NCBI GenBank assembly: GCA_947495985.1
Contig: CANMBD010000006.1
Coordinates: forward strand, 1 to 64,000
DNA length: 64,000 nt
Reading direction: 5' to 3'
From: an uncultured Sphingomonadaceae bacterium
GTDB taxonomy: Bacteria; Pseudomonadota; Alphaproteobacteria; Sphingomonadales; Sphingomonadaceae
Shown: in pieces, positions 8,392 through 17,196 of the stretch
How the letters are laid out: each line of letters begins with the position of its first letter
Numbering within the stretch: position 1 is the stretch's first letter
Made by a program: the position numbers and the translations under genes
Notes under the pieces: generated by a model
Told to the model about the DNA's origin: nothing
The model's database searches: none
The model's input: the letters and a program-made list of their open reading frames with translations, nothing else

Positions 8392-8898
8392 ATGACCAAC
8401 AAATATCTTTTGCCACTTTTGTCGGCTCCTCTCATGCTGGCAGCTTGCGGCAGTGGGGGAGATGGCAGTCCAACAGAAGGCGAGTATAAACAGACGGTCA
8501 AAATCACCGAGCTGGACTTTCCGGGCATATCGGCGGACGTTAAAGAACGAACTATCGCGCAAATGGAACAGGCGGCTGGCGGTGGCACCGGTGGTCTTTT
8601 TTGTATGAAAGGCGGCGACAATGGTCAGCAATGGAAAGAGGCGGCCAAGCAAATGTCCGGAGCGTTGGGCGGCCAATGCGAAACCATCAAGGACGAGGGG
8701 TCGGCGACTTCACTTGATCTGGAAATGACCTGCAAAGGGACAGCAAAAGGCGATATCAATATTGTCATGACCGGACAGGCTAACCCAGACGGTTATGACA
8801 GCACTATGTCATTCGACATAAAAGATCCGGACAGCGGCGAAACCGCCAAACTGGCCATGAATATCGGTGCAGAGCGTCAGGGCGATTGCCCAAGCTAA
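8392..8898 (+). CDS. DUF3617-type lipoprotein
   Basis: The 168-aa product has a clear lipobox LAAC (Cys19) followed by a glycine-rich linker. The layout (EGEYKQTVKITELDFPG, a central FCM segment, then LDLEMTCKG and a C-terminal Cys) matches the DUF3617 family of small envelope proteins abundant in sphingomonads, which have no established function. Four cysteines beyond the lipid-modified one could form disulfides. It appears to be a single-gene unit convergent with the next gene. Confidence 0.82.
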   Translation: MTNKYLLPLLSAPLMLAACGSGGDGSPTEGEYKQTVKITELDFPGISADVKERTIAQMEQAAGGGTGGLFCMKGGDNGQQWKEAAKQMSGALGGQCETIKDEGSATSLDLEMTCKGTAKGDINIVMTGQANPDGYDSTMSFDIKDPDSGETAKLAMNIGAERQGDCPS

Positions 8899-8902
8899 GC
8901 CG

Positions 8903-10537
8903 TCAACTTTCCGCAGGCTCCAGCCAGCCGCGATAATGGACCATCAGTCCAACGATCGGTAAAATAATCGGCACATCGAAATGGAACCTTCCATCGCCTT
9001 CCCATTCGCTTGCCGGTGATTGGGGCGCGAGGAAGAGTGGCAACGGAACAAACCAGAATTTCCAGCCAATCATTTCCATCCGAAGGCCATTATCTGTGCT
9101 CGGCAAAGCAAACAGAAACTGAAAAGGTCCGAAGCGCTCGGTTAGATGATCGCGGGATTTTTGCAGGCGGCTGGAAAAAGCCTTCCCCGAAAAGCGGCGT
9201 GTCCAGGTTTCACCTGTATCATCAACCGCAATGTGAACGTTGAGATCATGTTCGCCGGCTGACGGAAATCCGAAAATTTTCGCAGCCAGTTTGGCCAAAG
9301 GGTTTGTGCCATTCGTAACCTGTGCTTTGCCACGAAAGCCGCCATCGCGAACAACGTTATGCAGTTTTTGCAGGCTGGACGGCAGCTTGGTGAATTCGGA
9401 CCCCATGACCTGCTGGTAAAGCGATGGTCTCGGTTCGACGGTCCGGGTCTGATGAGAAATGGCGTAGCCGTCAAACAGCGGCTGAAATTCTGCCAGCGTA
9501 AGAAGTTTGCTGGCATCATATGCACCGGATTTTAGCTGCCCCTGCAGTATTTTTTCAGCCAGGATCACGGCAGCAAAGGTCGGGATCTGCGGGCCATCGC
9601 CTTCTCGGGCTATCAAGGTCCAGCCTTGCTGGTAGGGCTGATCATCCTTGTGACCGAACAGGTCTACTTTCATTGCGGATATGTCAGAACCCATAGCACG
9701 GGTCATGTTTTGCAATTTAAGCAAAGCATTCGCCATTGGTTTTAGCGACCTTATCCAGCCCCAACGCACTGGCCAGCTTGCAAGCCATAACGTCCGATTC
9801 TGAAATCCCAGCTCCGTACCTGCACGAAAGTGAACAGCAGGCCGGTTCGCAAATTGTCGGGGCACAAGATCAAGGTCAGGAACGTCTGCCAGTCCGACCA
9901 AGCGATTATCAATCACCGGTGAGCCATGCAGAGCAAAATTGACATGACCCATGTCTTGCCAACCATAGCCGGTTTGCCATTGTCCTCCGCGCCTTATCTT
10001 TATCGGCTTTCCAACATAGCTGAGAATGGCTTTGCTGACCGATGGTCCGGCCGCGGCCTTGTTAGAGGCGCTGATCGCTATCTCGATTGCCTCGATCCGA
10101 AAGCGCTCTGATGCCAAATGGCGGACCGCTGCTCCCGACAGGGCAGGTACGCTGGATGCGCCGGAAATGACGGGAACACCGGCGTTGGTAGCTATGTTGT
10201 TCAGCCTGTCTATGCCGCACACAAAATCCCGGCTATCGGCCAGATCGAGATACGGGACGGCGGCTTGTATGCACTGTTCTACAAGCTGATAGCTGCTGCC
10301 TTGAAAGGGGCCCGCAGCGTCGATGACAATATCTGGTTCGTGCTGCGCAAGGACGGCCGCAATATCACCAAGACGGTCAGCCTGCACCGGTTCGGCATTT
10401 TTGATTGCTTGACAGAATTGCCTGGCTTTTTCGAGACTACGTCCGGCCGCCAGAACACGGTGGCCACGCGCCGCAAGTAACTGCGACAAACGCCCGCCAA
10501 AGCCGCCATAACCTCCGAAGATCAAAATGGTCTTCAC
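8903..10537 (-). CDS. Saccharopine dehydrogenase-like oxidoreductase with C-terminal DUF4166
   Basis: The N-terminal half is a Rossmann fold (TILIFGGYGGFGGRLSQLLA, then AAGRSLEKARQF and DAAGPFQGSSYQLVEQC) of the saccharopine dehydrogenase-like NAD(P) family. The last ~170 residues match the DUF4166 pattern seen fused to such domains. Substrate is unknown. I take the GTG at 10537, because it overlaps the stop of the upstream DCC gene as GTGA and puts the glycine-rich loop at the very N-terminus. An upstream in-frame start would add 13 non-conserved residues. The product is 544 aa. It forms a two-gene operon with the DCC protein. Confidence 0.85.
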   Translation of the reverse strand: MKTILIFGGYGGFGGRLSQLLAARGHRVLAAGRSLEKARQFCQAIKNAEPVQADRLGDIAAVLAQHEPDIVIDAAGPFQGSSYQLVEQCIQAAVPYLDLADSRDFVCGIDRLNNIATNAGVPVISGASSVPALSGAAVRHLASERFRIEAIEIAISASNKAAAGPSVSKAILSYVGKPIKIRRGGQWQTGYGWQDMGHVNFALHGSPVIDNRLVGLADVPDLDLVPRQFANRPAVHFRAGTELGFQNRTLWLASWPVRWGWIRSLKPMANALLKLQNMTRAMGSDISAMKVDLFGHKDDQPYQQGWTLIAREGDGPQIPTFAAVILAEKILQGQLKSGAYDASKLLTLAEFQPLFDGYAISHQTRTVEPRPSLYQQVMGSEFTKLPSSLQKLHNVVRDGGFRGKAQVTNGTNPLAKLAAKIFGFPSAGEHDLNVHIAVDDTGETWTRRFSGKAFSSRLQKSRDHLTERFGPFQFLFALPSTDNGLRMEMIGWKFWFVPLPLFLAPQSPASEWEGDGRFHFDVPIILPIVGLMVHYRGWLEPAES

Positions 10538-10959
10538 AGCATGCGGTCTTGAAATTCCGGCTGCGGAAGCCAGCATGTGTCGCGTTTTCCGAATATGCGG
10601 TAACGGTTGCGCGCCACAAACAAATAGACCGGGTCACGCAAAAATTTCGGCAGGAACCTCAGCGCAGAGACGGCTCTCCATGGCCAGCCAAGTCCCGCAT
10701 AAATCGCCAACACGGCATCGCTATTGCGCAGCAGCCTGTTACCTTGGACAACAATCAGGGTTTCAGGATTGGCGGGATCAATATCATATTTCCTGTAGAG
10801 CGCGCTGCCATAGTCGCCCTGCATCGATGCTAGCATAAAATGTCGCTTATGATCATGGCGCAATATGAATTGTGCATTGGCCGAACATAAAATGCACTCC
10901 GCATCAAAAACCACAATGGCTTTTCCGGTTATTTGCGGATGTTCGACATTACCCTGCAT
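10534..10959 (-). CDS. DCC-family thiol-disulfide oxidoreductase-like protein (DUF393)
   Basis: The 141-aa product has the defining DxxCxxC motif (DAECILC, Asp19, Cys22, Cys25) after a beta strand, followed by the family's SMQGDYG, P-ETLIVV and SDAVLAIYAGLGWPWR segments. DCC proteins are thioredoxin-like and presumed redox-active, though the biochemistry is poorly known. It overlaps the downstream oxidoreductase by 4 bp (GTGA), so the two are co-translated and may act together. Confidence 0.9.
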   Translation of the reverse strand: MQGNVEHPQITGKAIVVFDAECILCSANAQFILRHDHKRHFMLASMQGDYGSALYRKYDIDPANPETLIVVQGNRLLRNSDAVLAIYAGLGWPWRAVSALRFLPKFLRDPVYLFVARNRYRIFGKRDTCWLPQPEFQDRML

Positions 10960-11006
10960 CGTCCCCTTATATCGCTGGAACGCGGGAAGATATCAACGGG
11001 CGGTTG

Positions 11007-11780
11007 TCATGATTTGCCGTTAACCGACATATAATAAAATTCAACTTTCGTTACGCCAGATCCAAAATATGGCGCGCTGGCTTTATAATCTTCGGTCTTT
11101 TGCACTCTCGCGAAGCCGTTGGGAGCATCCCACTCAACAAACGTCAATTGATTGGGCGCTTTCAACGATGTCGCGTGGGCTTCCATATTGGGATTGTTCA
11201 TCTTGTAGATGAACCGCCCGCCTGCGCTGCTCACTGCATTCTCAATGCCCTTCAGATAACGTTGATAGTCGTCAGGCTTGTCCGGGTTGGTCCATGCAAC
11301 AACCAGCGTGTAATATTTGGCTGGATCAAAAGTCAGATCAAGGTCATTTTCAACCGCGGCACTGTAGATCCTCAGCTCGTTCCATGCCTCGGGCCGCAGC
11401 GCCTTGATCGCGGGCCATTGGGGCTGGCTCGCCAACTGCTTTTCAGAGGCCTGATCCGGATAAGAGAAGAATATCAACCCGGTGGGTTTGTAGTCACTGA
11501 TCACTCGATTATCGATCTTCAGCTGGACCTCTCGTTTCAGGCCGAATTTCTGGCCCAGTGGCAGGGCCTGACGATAATAGGATTGGCGGGCTGCATCAGA
11601 GTCCGACTTTGCTTCGGGCATGATGACGGAGAGATACTGGCCTTTGGTAACGGACAATCGGGGAGCTGTTGCTGAGGATGTGTTTGATGATGACGACTGC
11701 GCCAAGAGGCTGCTGGACGGCATGCTCAATGCTATGGTGAAGGTCGAAGCCAGTATCAGGGCGGTGCGATTAATCGTCAT
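11007..11780 (-). CDS. Secreted protein with DUF1330-like/ferredoxin-like folds
   Basis: I place the start at the ATG at 11780, which has AAAGG about 9 nt upstream and gives an immediate signal peptide (MTINRTALILASTFTIALSM, cleavage near LLAQ). An upstream ATG at 11822 lacks a ribosome-binding site. The mature part, about 230 residues, seems to hold two units, each with an E/D-rich helix and a strand such as LIFFSYPDQASEKQLA and FVEWDAPNGFARVQKTEDY. The second resembles DUF1330-type dimeric alpha-beta barrels. Function is unknown. It is divergent from the LysR gene, which may control it. Confidence 0.75.
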   Translation of the reverse strand: MTINRTALILASTFTIALSMPSSSLLAQSSSSNTSSATAPRLSVTKGQYLSVIMPEAKSDSDAARQSYYRQALPLGQKFGLKREVQLKIDNRVISDYKPTGLIFFSYPDQASEKQLASQPQWPAIKALRPEAWNELRIYSAAVENDLDLTFDPAKYYTLVVAWTNPDKPDDYQRYLKGIENAVSSAGGRFIYKMNNPNMEAHATSLKAPNQLTFVEWDAPNGFARVQKTEDYKASAPYFGSGVTKVEFYYMSVNGKS

Positions 11781-11892
11781 GGAAAAATGCCTTTTGTAAA
11801 TGCTGAAATATGGTTGAGTCATATTTTGTTGCGATATCGCACCTTATTAGAACCGTTTTCATAGAAATAGTGGATGTATTTCTCTTCTTCTT

Positions 11893-11908
11893 GGTGCAAT
11901 AATGCACC
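11893..11908. promoter_or_regulatory. Perfect palindrome at the LysR-gene start
   Basis: GGTGCA (11893-11898) and TGCACC (11903-11908) form a perfect inverted repeat with a 4-bp ATAA spacer, ending one base before the chosen ATG of the LysR gene. It is suited to an autoregulatory operator, and in RNA it would also form a hairpin over the ribosome-binding region. The divergent gene at 11780 starts 112 bp away. Confidence 0.5.
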
Positions 11909-11909
11909 G

Positions 11910-12791
11910 ATGGAAAATTGGGATGATTATCGTTTCATACTCGCGCTTGATCGGTCAGGCACGGTTCGGGCGGCAGCATTGCTGTTGGGCGTTACGCACA
12001 GCACGGTTTCGCGGCGGTTGGCGGTGATTAACGAGCGTTATGGCAAGCCTGTTTTTGAACGCAGCGCTGGTGGATACCGAAAAACCGAGCTGGGCGCGGA
12101 GTTGGTCGAGGCTGCGCAGCAGATGGAAGGGATCAGCTTTTCTGCCGATCGCCGGAGAAAAGCCAGTGAAACAGAACTGTCGGGGCCGATCACATTGTCC
12201 ATTCCCGATGTATTGGGACAATATCTGCTGCTCGATTATCTTGCCGATTTTTGCCAGCAATATCCCGATATAAAATTGTCACTGCTGAGCAGCTACAGTT
12301 TTGCGGATCTTGATCGGTCAGAGGCAGATGTCGTGATCAGGGGCGTCGCGAAACCACCTGATCATCTCGTGGGCCGTCGGCTCTTTCCTTACGCGTTGAG
12401 CTATTATTGTCGCCGTGATTATCTTGAGAAAACCAAGCCAGAGGATCGGCGATGGATTGCGGCCGTTACACCGTCGGGGATACCGCGCTGGATTGCCGAT
12501 AGTCCGTTTCCCGACGCACCGGTCGGTATGATGAGCGATGACATCACTCTACGTCATAAGGCAGCGCTTAGCGGCCACGGGATGGTGAGGGGAGCATGTT
12601 ACATGAATGATCTTGAGCCTGATCTTATGCGCTTGCCGAAATCACCTGCGCCCTTCCCGGTGGCCGATTTCTGGGTGCTCACCCATCCCGACCTCAAGAA
12701 TACGCCCCGCATAAAATTGCTGATGCGCTTTCTGGCGGCTGCGCTTCTTGAAAATCAGGATTTGATAGAGGGACGGAGTGCTCCAGCTTGA
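11910..12791 (+). CDS. LysR-family transcriptional regulator
   Basis: The 293-aa product begins MENWDDYRFILALDRSGTVR and has the N-terminal winged helix-turn-helix (TVRAAALLLGVTHSTVSRRL at about residues 17-36) and a periplasmic-binding-like effector domain from about 90 onward (GPITLSIPDVLGQYLL, ADVVIRG). I prefer the ATG at 11910 over one 36 bp upstream because it matches the usual LysR N-terminus. It is divergent from a secreted protein gene, the normal LysR target arrangement. The inducer is unknown. Confidence 0.92.
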   Translation: MENWDDYRFILALDRSGTVRAAALLLGVTHSTVSRRLAVINERYGKPVFERSAGGYRKTELGAELVEAAQQMEGISFSADRRRKASETELSGPITLSIPDVLGQYLLLDYLADFCQQYPDIKLSLLSSYSFADLDRSEADVVIRGVAKPPDHLVGRRLFPYALSYYCRRDYLEKTKPEDRRWIAAVTPSGIPRWIADSPFPDAPVGMMSDDITLRHKAALSGHGMVRGACYMNDLEPDLMRLPKSPAPFPVADFWVLTHPDLKNTPRIKLLMRFLAAALLENQDLIEGRSAPA

Positions 12792-12815
12792 ACAGCTAGA
12801 CCACATCGTCCCGCT

Positions 12816-13550
12816 CTAGTCGAGATAGAAGTTAACCGTCGTTACGACGCGCACTTTCTTATATGGTGTGTCTGTCACGCCATAGCCGCCGCTATCGCCA
12901 TCCCGTGAGTTGATCGAGAAATATCCCTGGGTCGCCGACTTGATCCCGCCGACATCGGTGCCGCTATCCTCAGCAAATTGCTCTGCTGATTTACGGGCGT
13001 CCTTCGTTGCCTCGGCAACCATTTCGGGCTTGATCTCATCAAGCTTGGTGAAGGTATAGCTCATTCCCGAACCGTCCTCCAGAACAACACCGCGGCGGAC
13101 CAGATCAAATTGCCGTGCGACGGCCGCCTGGGCTTTCTCGATATCATCGGTGCGTAGAGATAGTCGTTGACGGATAGTGTATCGGGGGATGCCGTTACTG
13201 GTATATTGGTTCACATTGGCACCGGTCGGTTTCAATGCATCTCCCTCAAAACCCAGCTCAGTGAAAAATTTGCCGATTGCCGCAGTATCGCGATCCATAT
13301 CCGCCTGTGCCTCAGCCAGATTGGTGCTTTGCGCGCTGTAAGCGATGGTCCAGGTTGCGAGATCGGCCGTAACTTCGCGTTCAGCCAGCCCGCGCACAGT
13401 TACGCTGCGGTCCGCCATTTTTGAACGAAGCAAACCGTCACCAAGTAAGTAACCGCCGGCGATCAGTCCGATGGTAAGTAATCCGGCACTAACCAGCAAT
13501 ACGTTGTTCTTTTTATCCAGAAATTTGTTGCCTTCAACATTATCAGTCAT
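12816..13550 (-). CDS. SIMPL-domain (DUF541) membrane-anchored protein
   Basis: The 244-aa product has a cytoplasmic N-terminal stretch, one transmembrane anchor (about residues 18-36), then a SIMPL/DUF541 domain marked by SVTVRGLAEREVTADLATW and the strand-rich C-terminus VRVVTTVNFYLD. Family members (E. coli YggE-like) are periplasmic and linked to oxidative-stress resistance, but mechanism is unclear. AGGGAAAGAG precedes the ATG. It is a single gene, divergent from gloA. Confidence 0.9.
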   Translation of the reverse strand: MTDNVEGNKFLDKKNNVLLVSAGLLTIGLIAGGYLLGDGLLRSKMADRSVTVRGLAEREVTADLATWTIAYSAQSTNLAEAQADMDRDTAAIGKFFTELGFEGDALKPTGANVNQYTSNGIPRYTIRQRLSLRTDDIEKAQAAVARQFDLVRRGVVLEDGSGMSYTFTKLDEIKPEMVAEATKDARKSAEQFAEDSGTDVGGIKSATQGYFSINSRDGDSGGYGVTDTPYKKVRVVTTVNFYLD

Positions 13551-13662
13551 TGCTCTTTCCCTTTCGTTCCAAGCGTCTTAAACTGTTTCTAGGATCGCGG
13601 TTCGGCTTTGCGATAGCTGCGATGAACTGTTTCTGAACAGCGACGAATGGAGTTTTCTGGCG

Positions 13663-14103
13663 ATGCCGATTCAATACTTACATACGATGCTAAGGGTCTC
13701 TGATCCGGATGCTACGGTAAAATTTTTCAACCTCCTCGGCCTCGAACAAGTGCGTCGTTATGATAGTGAGCAGGGGCGTTTTTCGCTAATCTTCCTCGCC
13801 GCACCGGGGCAAAAAGACGTTGCAGAGGTTGAGCTGACTTACAATTGGCCCGCGGAGGATGGTAGCGGTGAAGATTATGACGGCGGGCGGAATTTCGGTC
13901 ATCTCGCTTACCGTGTCGATAATATCTACGAGCTTTGCCAGACATTGATGGATGCCGGTGTCACGATCAACCGGCCGCCGCGTGACGGGCACATGGCTTT
14001 TGTCCGAACTCCTGACAATATCTCGGTTGAGCTGTTACAGGCTGGGGATAATCTGCCGGTTCAGGAACCATGGGCGAGCATGGAGAATATTGGCGAATGG
14101 TAA
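13663..14103 (+). CDS. gloA: Lactoylglutathione lyase (glyoxalase I)
   Basis: GloA isomerises the methylglyoxal-glutathione hemithioacetal to S-lactoylglutathione. The 146-aa VOC-fold protein has all four metal ligands in place: His7, Glu57 (or the adjacent Glu55), His80 and Glu123 (SVELLQ). NWP and EDYDGGRNFGHLA are family signatures. GGAG precedes the ATG. The next pathway enzyme, gloB, lies 1.8 kb downstream across a convergent cyclase gene. Confidence 0.96.
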   Translation: MPIQYLHTMLRVSDPDATVKFFNLLGLEQVRRYDSEQGRFSLIFLAAPGQKDVAEVELTYNWPAEDGSGEDYDGGRNFGHLAYRVDNIYELCQTLMDAGVTINRPPRDGHMAFVRTPDNISVELLQAGDNLPVQEPWASMENIGEW

Positions 14104-14117
14104 GAGCATCCTGCTCG

Positions 14118-15842
14118 CTAGCCCAGGGCGACACCTGATCCCGGTTTTGGATTAAGGTTGGAAAGGTCAAAGCTGACCACTTGGTTGCGGCCGTTATTCT
14201 TGGCATCGTACAGGCGCTTGTCAGCTGTCGACATGACTGCCCGTAAAGACGTCCGTTTTGGTATTGCCGTTATGCCAACGGAAAATGTGACTGGTTGCTT
14301 GATCTCACGAACATTCTCATAGACCGCCCGAATGAGCAGCTCGCAAATCCTGGTCATTTCCGCAGCCGGATTGCTTTTGCGATTACCGCGCTCATCTGGT
14401 TTCATCAGCAGGGCAAATTCCTCACCGCCGATCCGTGCGGTGAAATGACGGGTCTGGCCAAGCTCCCTGCCGACGACGCGGAGCACTTCATCTCCCGTCT
14501 CGTGACCATATTGATCGTTAACCTGCTTGAAGAAGTCGATGTCCAAAATCGCCAGATGGCTATATTTCCGATCGACCATGTTTCGCGTGAACGCTTTTTC
14601 CAGGGCGCGGCGGTTGCTGATCGCTGTCAGACCGTCGGTGTCGGCGAGCAGGGTCAGTTCAACCTGCTCCTTTAGCGTATGCTCATGCCTGCGCCGCAGT
14701 TTCATGATCCGGTTGGCGACACCGAAAGCCAATATGATGGTTTCCAGTACCAAGACGAAATAGAGGCCATAATCAAGCTCGTGGATCCCGATATAGAGAT
14801 CCATCCCTCGGGCAATGCGGTCGAAACTGAAGCCTATAATGGGTGTCCATGCCGCTATCTGAAACCAGATAGCCTTGCTGCCACGCCGTAGAGCATGAAC
14901 CATCGTATAAAGGACGACGAACAAATATGGGACGAAAGAGGCATGATAGAAGTTGCGGGTCTGGGTCTCGTATCCGTCGGTGGTTTGAAAAATATAAGCG
15001 GTAACAAAAACCGGTAGAACGGCCGTTAACAAAAGGATCGGACGTAACCATCCGGCAATTTTCCCAGGCTCAACAAACCGATCAAGGAAAAATCCGCTGG
15101 CCGCAATTGCGATTGCCAGGGTCCAATAGTTTAGCAGGAACTTCATCGTCAGGCTTGTTTCGGGGAAAACCAGGAAAATTAAGCCTGAAGAGCTGAACGT
15201 ATAAACCACCGTTCCCAGGATCATTACGCTGTGCCACAGCATGAAGCTATGCCTCAGGGCGCCATAGAAAAAGACATTGTAGAAAAAAGGCATGATCGCC
15301 ATGCCGCACAGCAGGGCAAACATCGCCGATAGCGGTAGTTTGAGGTCGTCCCACCTTTTCTTCGATGCCAACTGTATCAATGTGATTGAACTGGCTACGC
15401 GCGGCTTATCTAGTGAAAGGTAAACGGTTTCGATCTGGCTGCGCGTTGCAGCATCCTCAGATCCCGGTATCGGCAGGCCATAATGTCCCTTCGGACGCCA
15501 GCTATCGATCACTTGTTGCTCAGAGAAGTAAGCGGACTTGATCGTGCCGTCGGTTAAAACGGAATGCACCGCCATGGCGCTTAGACCATTATTGTCTCCT
15601 TGCACCTCGACCGCACCTGCAGGGAGTGAATCCGCTTTGAAGGGAACTTTGACCCATAATCTTGATCCGACGAAATCATATTTGTTATCCGAGCAGTCAA
15701 ATTGGTCGCTTTTTGCGACAACCTCGGAAATCTTACCATCAAGCCCGGTACCGAAAGTACAAAGCTCATTGGCAAGGGAAACATTCGCACTTGCGGGCGC
15801 GCATAAGCTGATAAATGCCAGAAATATAACCCAAATGCGCAA
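14118..15842 (-). CDS. 7TMR-DISM membrane diguanylate cyclase
   Basis: Makes cyclic di-GMP from two GTP. The 574-aa product has a signal peptide (cleavage near ASA-N), an extracellular 7TMR-DISM-type domain (about 20-165), seven or so transmembrane helices (about 170-385) and a C-terminal GGDEF domain with GGEEF in RIGGEEFALLMKPD and preceding DIDFFKQVNDQYGHETGD. The inhibitory I-site RxxD upstream of GGEEF reads RHFT, so product inhibition may be absent. The start is TTG at 15842 with GAGGA about 7 nt upstream. It lies between gloA and gloB on the opposite strand. Confidence 0.93.
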   Translation of the reverse strand: MRIWVIFLAFISLCAPASANVSLANELCTFGTGLDGKISEVVAKSDQFDCSDNKYDFVGSRLWVKVPFKADSLPAGAVEVQGDNNGLSAMAVHSVLTDGTIKSAYFSEQQVIDSWRPKGHYGLPIPGSEDAATRSQIETVYLSLDKPRVASSITLIQLASKKRWDDLKLPLSAMFALLCGMAIMPFFYNVFFYGALRHSFMLWHSVMILGTVVYTFSSSGLIFLVFPETSLTMKFLLNYWTLAIAIAASGFFLDRFVEPGKIAGWLRPILLLTAVLPVFVTAYIFQTTDGYETQTRNFYHASFVPYLFVVLYTMVHALRRGSKAIWFQIAAWTPIIGFSFDRIARGMDLYIGIHELDYGLYFVLVLETIILAFGVANRIMKLRRRHEHTLKEQVELTLLADTDGLTAISNRRALEKAFTRNMVDRKYSHLAILDIDFFKQVNDQYGHETGDEVLRVVGRELGQTRHFTARIGGEEFALLMKPDERGNRKSNPAAEMTRICELLIRAVYENVREIKQPVTFSVGITAIPKRTSLRAVMSTADKRLYDAKNNGRNQVVSFDLSNLNPKPGSGVALG

Positions 15843-15952
15843 TTGGCTTCCTCTTCGAAAACAGCTGTGAACAGGTTATGCGCCTTAGTGTAAAAGGGTT
15901 AGCGGCCAGTTAACTATCGACAAGATTAGGGAAAAAAGGTAAATTGCGGTGC

Positions 15953-16675
15953 ATGCTTGAAATCATCCGTATCCCCGTTTTGTCTGACAATTATGTGTGG
16001 CTGGTCCACGAACCTCAGTCCAATGAGACAATGGTTGTTGATCCGGCTGTTGCCGGGCCTGTTCTTGCTGAAGCGGATGCGCGCGGCTGGAAAATCACCC
16101 AGATATGGAACACCCACTGGCATCCCGACCACACTGGCGGCAATGCCGAGATCAAAGAGGCGACCGGTTGTCATATTACTGGCCCGGAAGCTGAAAAAGA
16201 CCGTATTCCAACCCTGGATACGATGGTGAAAGAGGGTGATCAGGTTCGTTTGGGCAGCGTAGTGGCAGATGTCATCGACGTTCCAGCTCATACGGCAGGC
16301 CACATAGCTTTTCATGTTGACGACGAGAAAGTCGTTTTTGTCGGAGATACACTGTTTGCGATGGGATGCGGCCGATTGTTCGAAGGAACGGCCGCTCAAA
16401 TGTTTGATAATATGCAGAAACTGTCGAAATTGCCTGGTGATACACAGGTCTATTGTGCGCATGAATATACGCAGGCCAATGGTGAATATGCCCTGGTGGC
16501 AGAACCGGATAATCAGGCACTGAAAGAGCGTATGGATGCGGTATTGGCTGCCCGTGCAAAGGGCGAAGCCACTGTCCCGACGACTATCGCATTGGAAGCG
16601 GCCACCAATCCCTTCATGCGCGCGGTTTCAGTGGAGCAATTGGCGGATCGGCGCACCGCCAAGGACAATTTCTGA
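15953..16675 (+). CDS. gloB: Hydroxyacylglutathione hydrolase (glyoxalase II)
   Basis: GloB hydrolyses S-lactoylglutathione to lactate and glutathione. The 240-aa MBL-fold protein has the zinc motif THWHPDH at residues 54-60, HTAGH, GDTLFAMGCGRLFEG, and the C-terminal HAxD-like substrate region with EYTQAN. I take the ATG (MLEIIRIPV) because it matches family N-termini. A TTG three codons upstream has better ribosome-binding spacing (AAAAAAGG) and cannot be excluded. Confidence 0.96.
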   Translation: MLEIIRIPVLSDNYVWLVHEPQSNETMVVDPAVAGPVLAEADARGWKITQIWNTHWHPDHTGGNAEIKEATGCHITGPEAEKDRIPTLDTMVKEGDQVRLGSVVADVIDVPAHTAGHIAFHVDDEKVVFVGDTLFAMGCGRLFEGTAAQMFDNMQKLSKLPGDTQVYCAHEYTQANGEYALVAEPDNQALKERMDAVLAARAKGEATVPTTIALEAATNPFMRAVSVEQLADRRTAKDNF

Positions 16676-16757
16676 ATAGGAAATTTTACGGATTTCAGAA
16701 TCCCGGAAATGTATGATACACTTTTTCATCGATGGGGGACATCGAAGGAGAATAGTT

Positions 16758-17174
16758 ATGCGTAAAATAATCTTCACATTACCTCTGGCGATAATGCTCG
16801 CGGCGCCGGCGGCAAATAGTGGCACCTCTGAAATCAAGCTCAGCGAAAAAAACCAGACCAAATTTGACAAGATCGTCGCCGGTAGAACCGCCGGCAAGCC
16901 GGTAAGCTGCATCAGCCGGATCGACCAAGATAATTTACGGGTCGTTGGTGATAAATATCTTGTCTACAGCCGGTCACGGAACGCCAAGACCGTGTATGTG
17001 AACGAACCTCATGGTGGATGCCGTGATGTTGATCGCAACACGCTGGTCACACGCAAGTTTTCCGGCAATTTATGTCGCGGTGAAATCGCTCAGGTCAAAG
17101 ATTTGGTGACCGGGACATTTGTGGACAGCTGTTCTTTCAGTTCGTTCGTACCTTATACCAAAACTGAAAGCTGA
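16758..17174 (+). CDS. Small secreted protein (DUF6491-like)
   Basis: The 138-aa product has a signal peptide (MRKIIFTLPLAIMLAAPAAN) and a basic mature part with Cys pairs (VSCIS, GGCRDVD, NLCRGE, DSCSF). The pattern GRTAGKPVSCISRID-VVGDKYLVY...GGC resembles the DUF6491 group of small secreted proteins in this order. Function is unknown. The start is fixed by GGAG 7 nt upstream; an earlier in-frame start at 16713 would place the signal after a non-hydrophobic tail. Confidence 0.78.
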   Translation: MRKIIFTLPLAIMLAAPAANSGTSEIKLSEKNQTKFDKIVAGRTAGKPVSCISRIDQDNLRVVGDKYLVYSRSRNAKTVYVNEPHGGCRDVDRNTLVTRKFSGNLCRGEIAQVKDLVTGTFVDSCSFSSFVPYTKTES

Positions 17175-17196
17175 TTTCTTAGAGCAACTGGCGCAC

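Noticed and set aside
16671..16711. TTCTGAA/TTCAGAA inverted repeat after gloB
   Set aside because: The 7-bp A/T-rich arms with a long loop are weak and no T-tract follows, so it is not a credible terminator.
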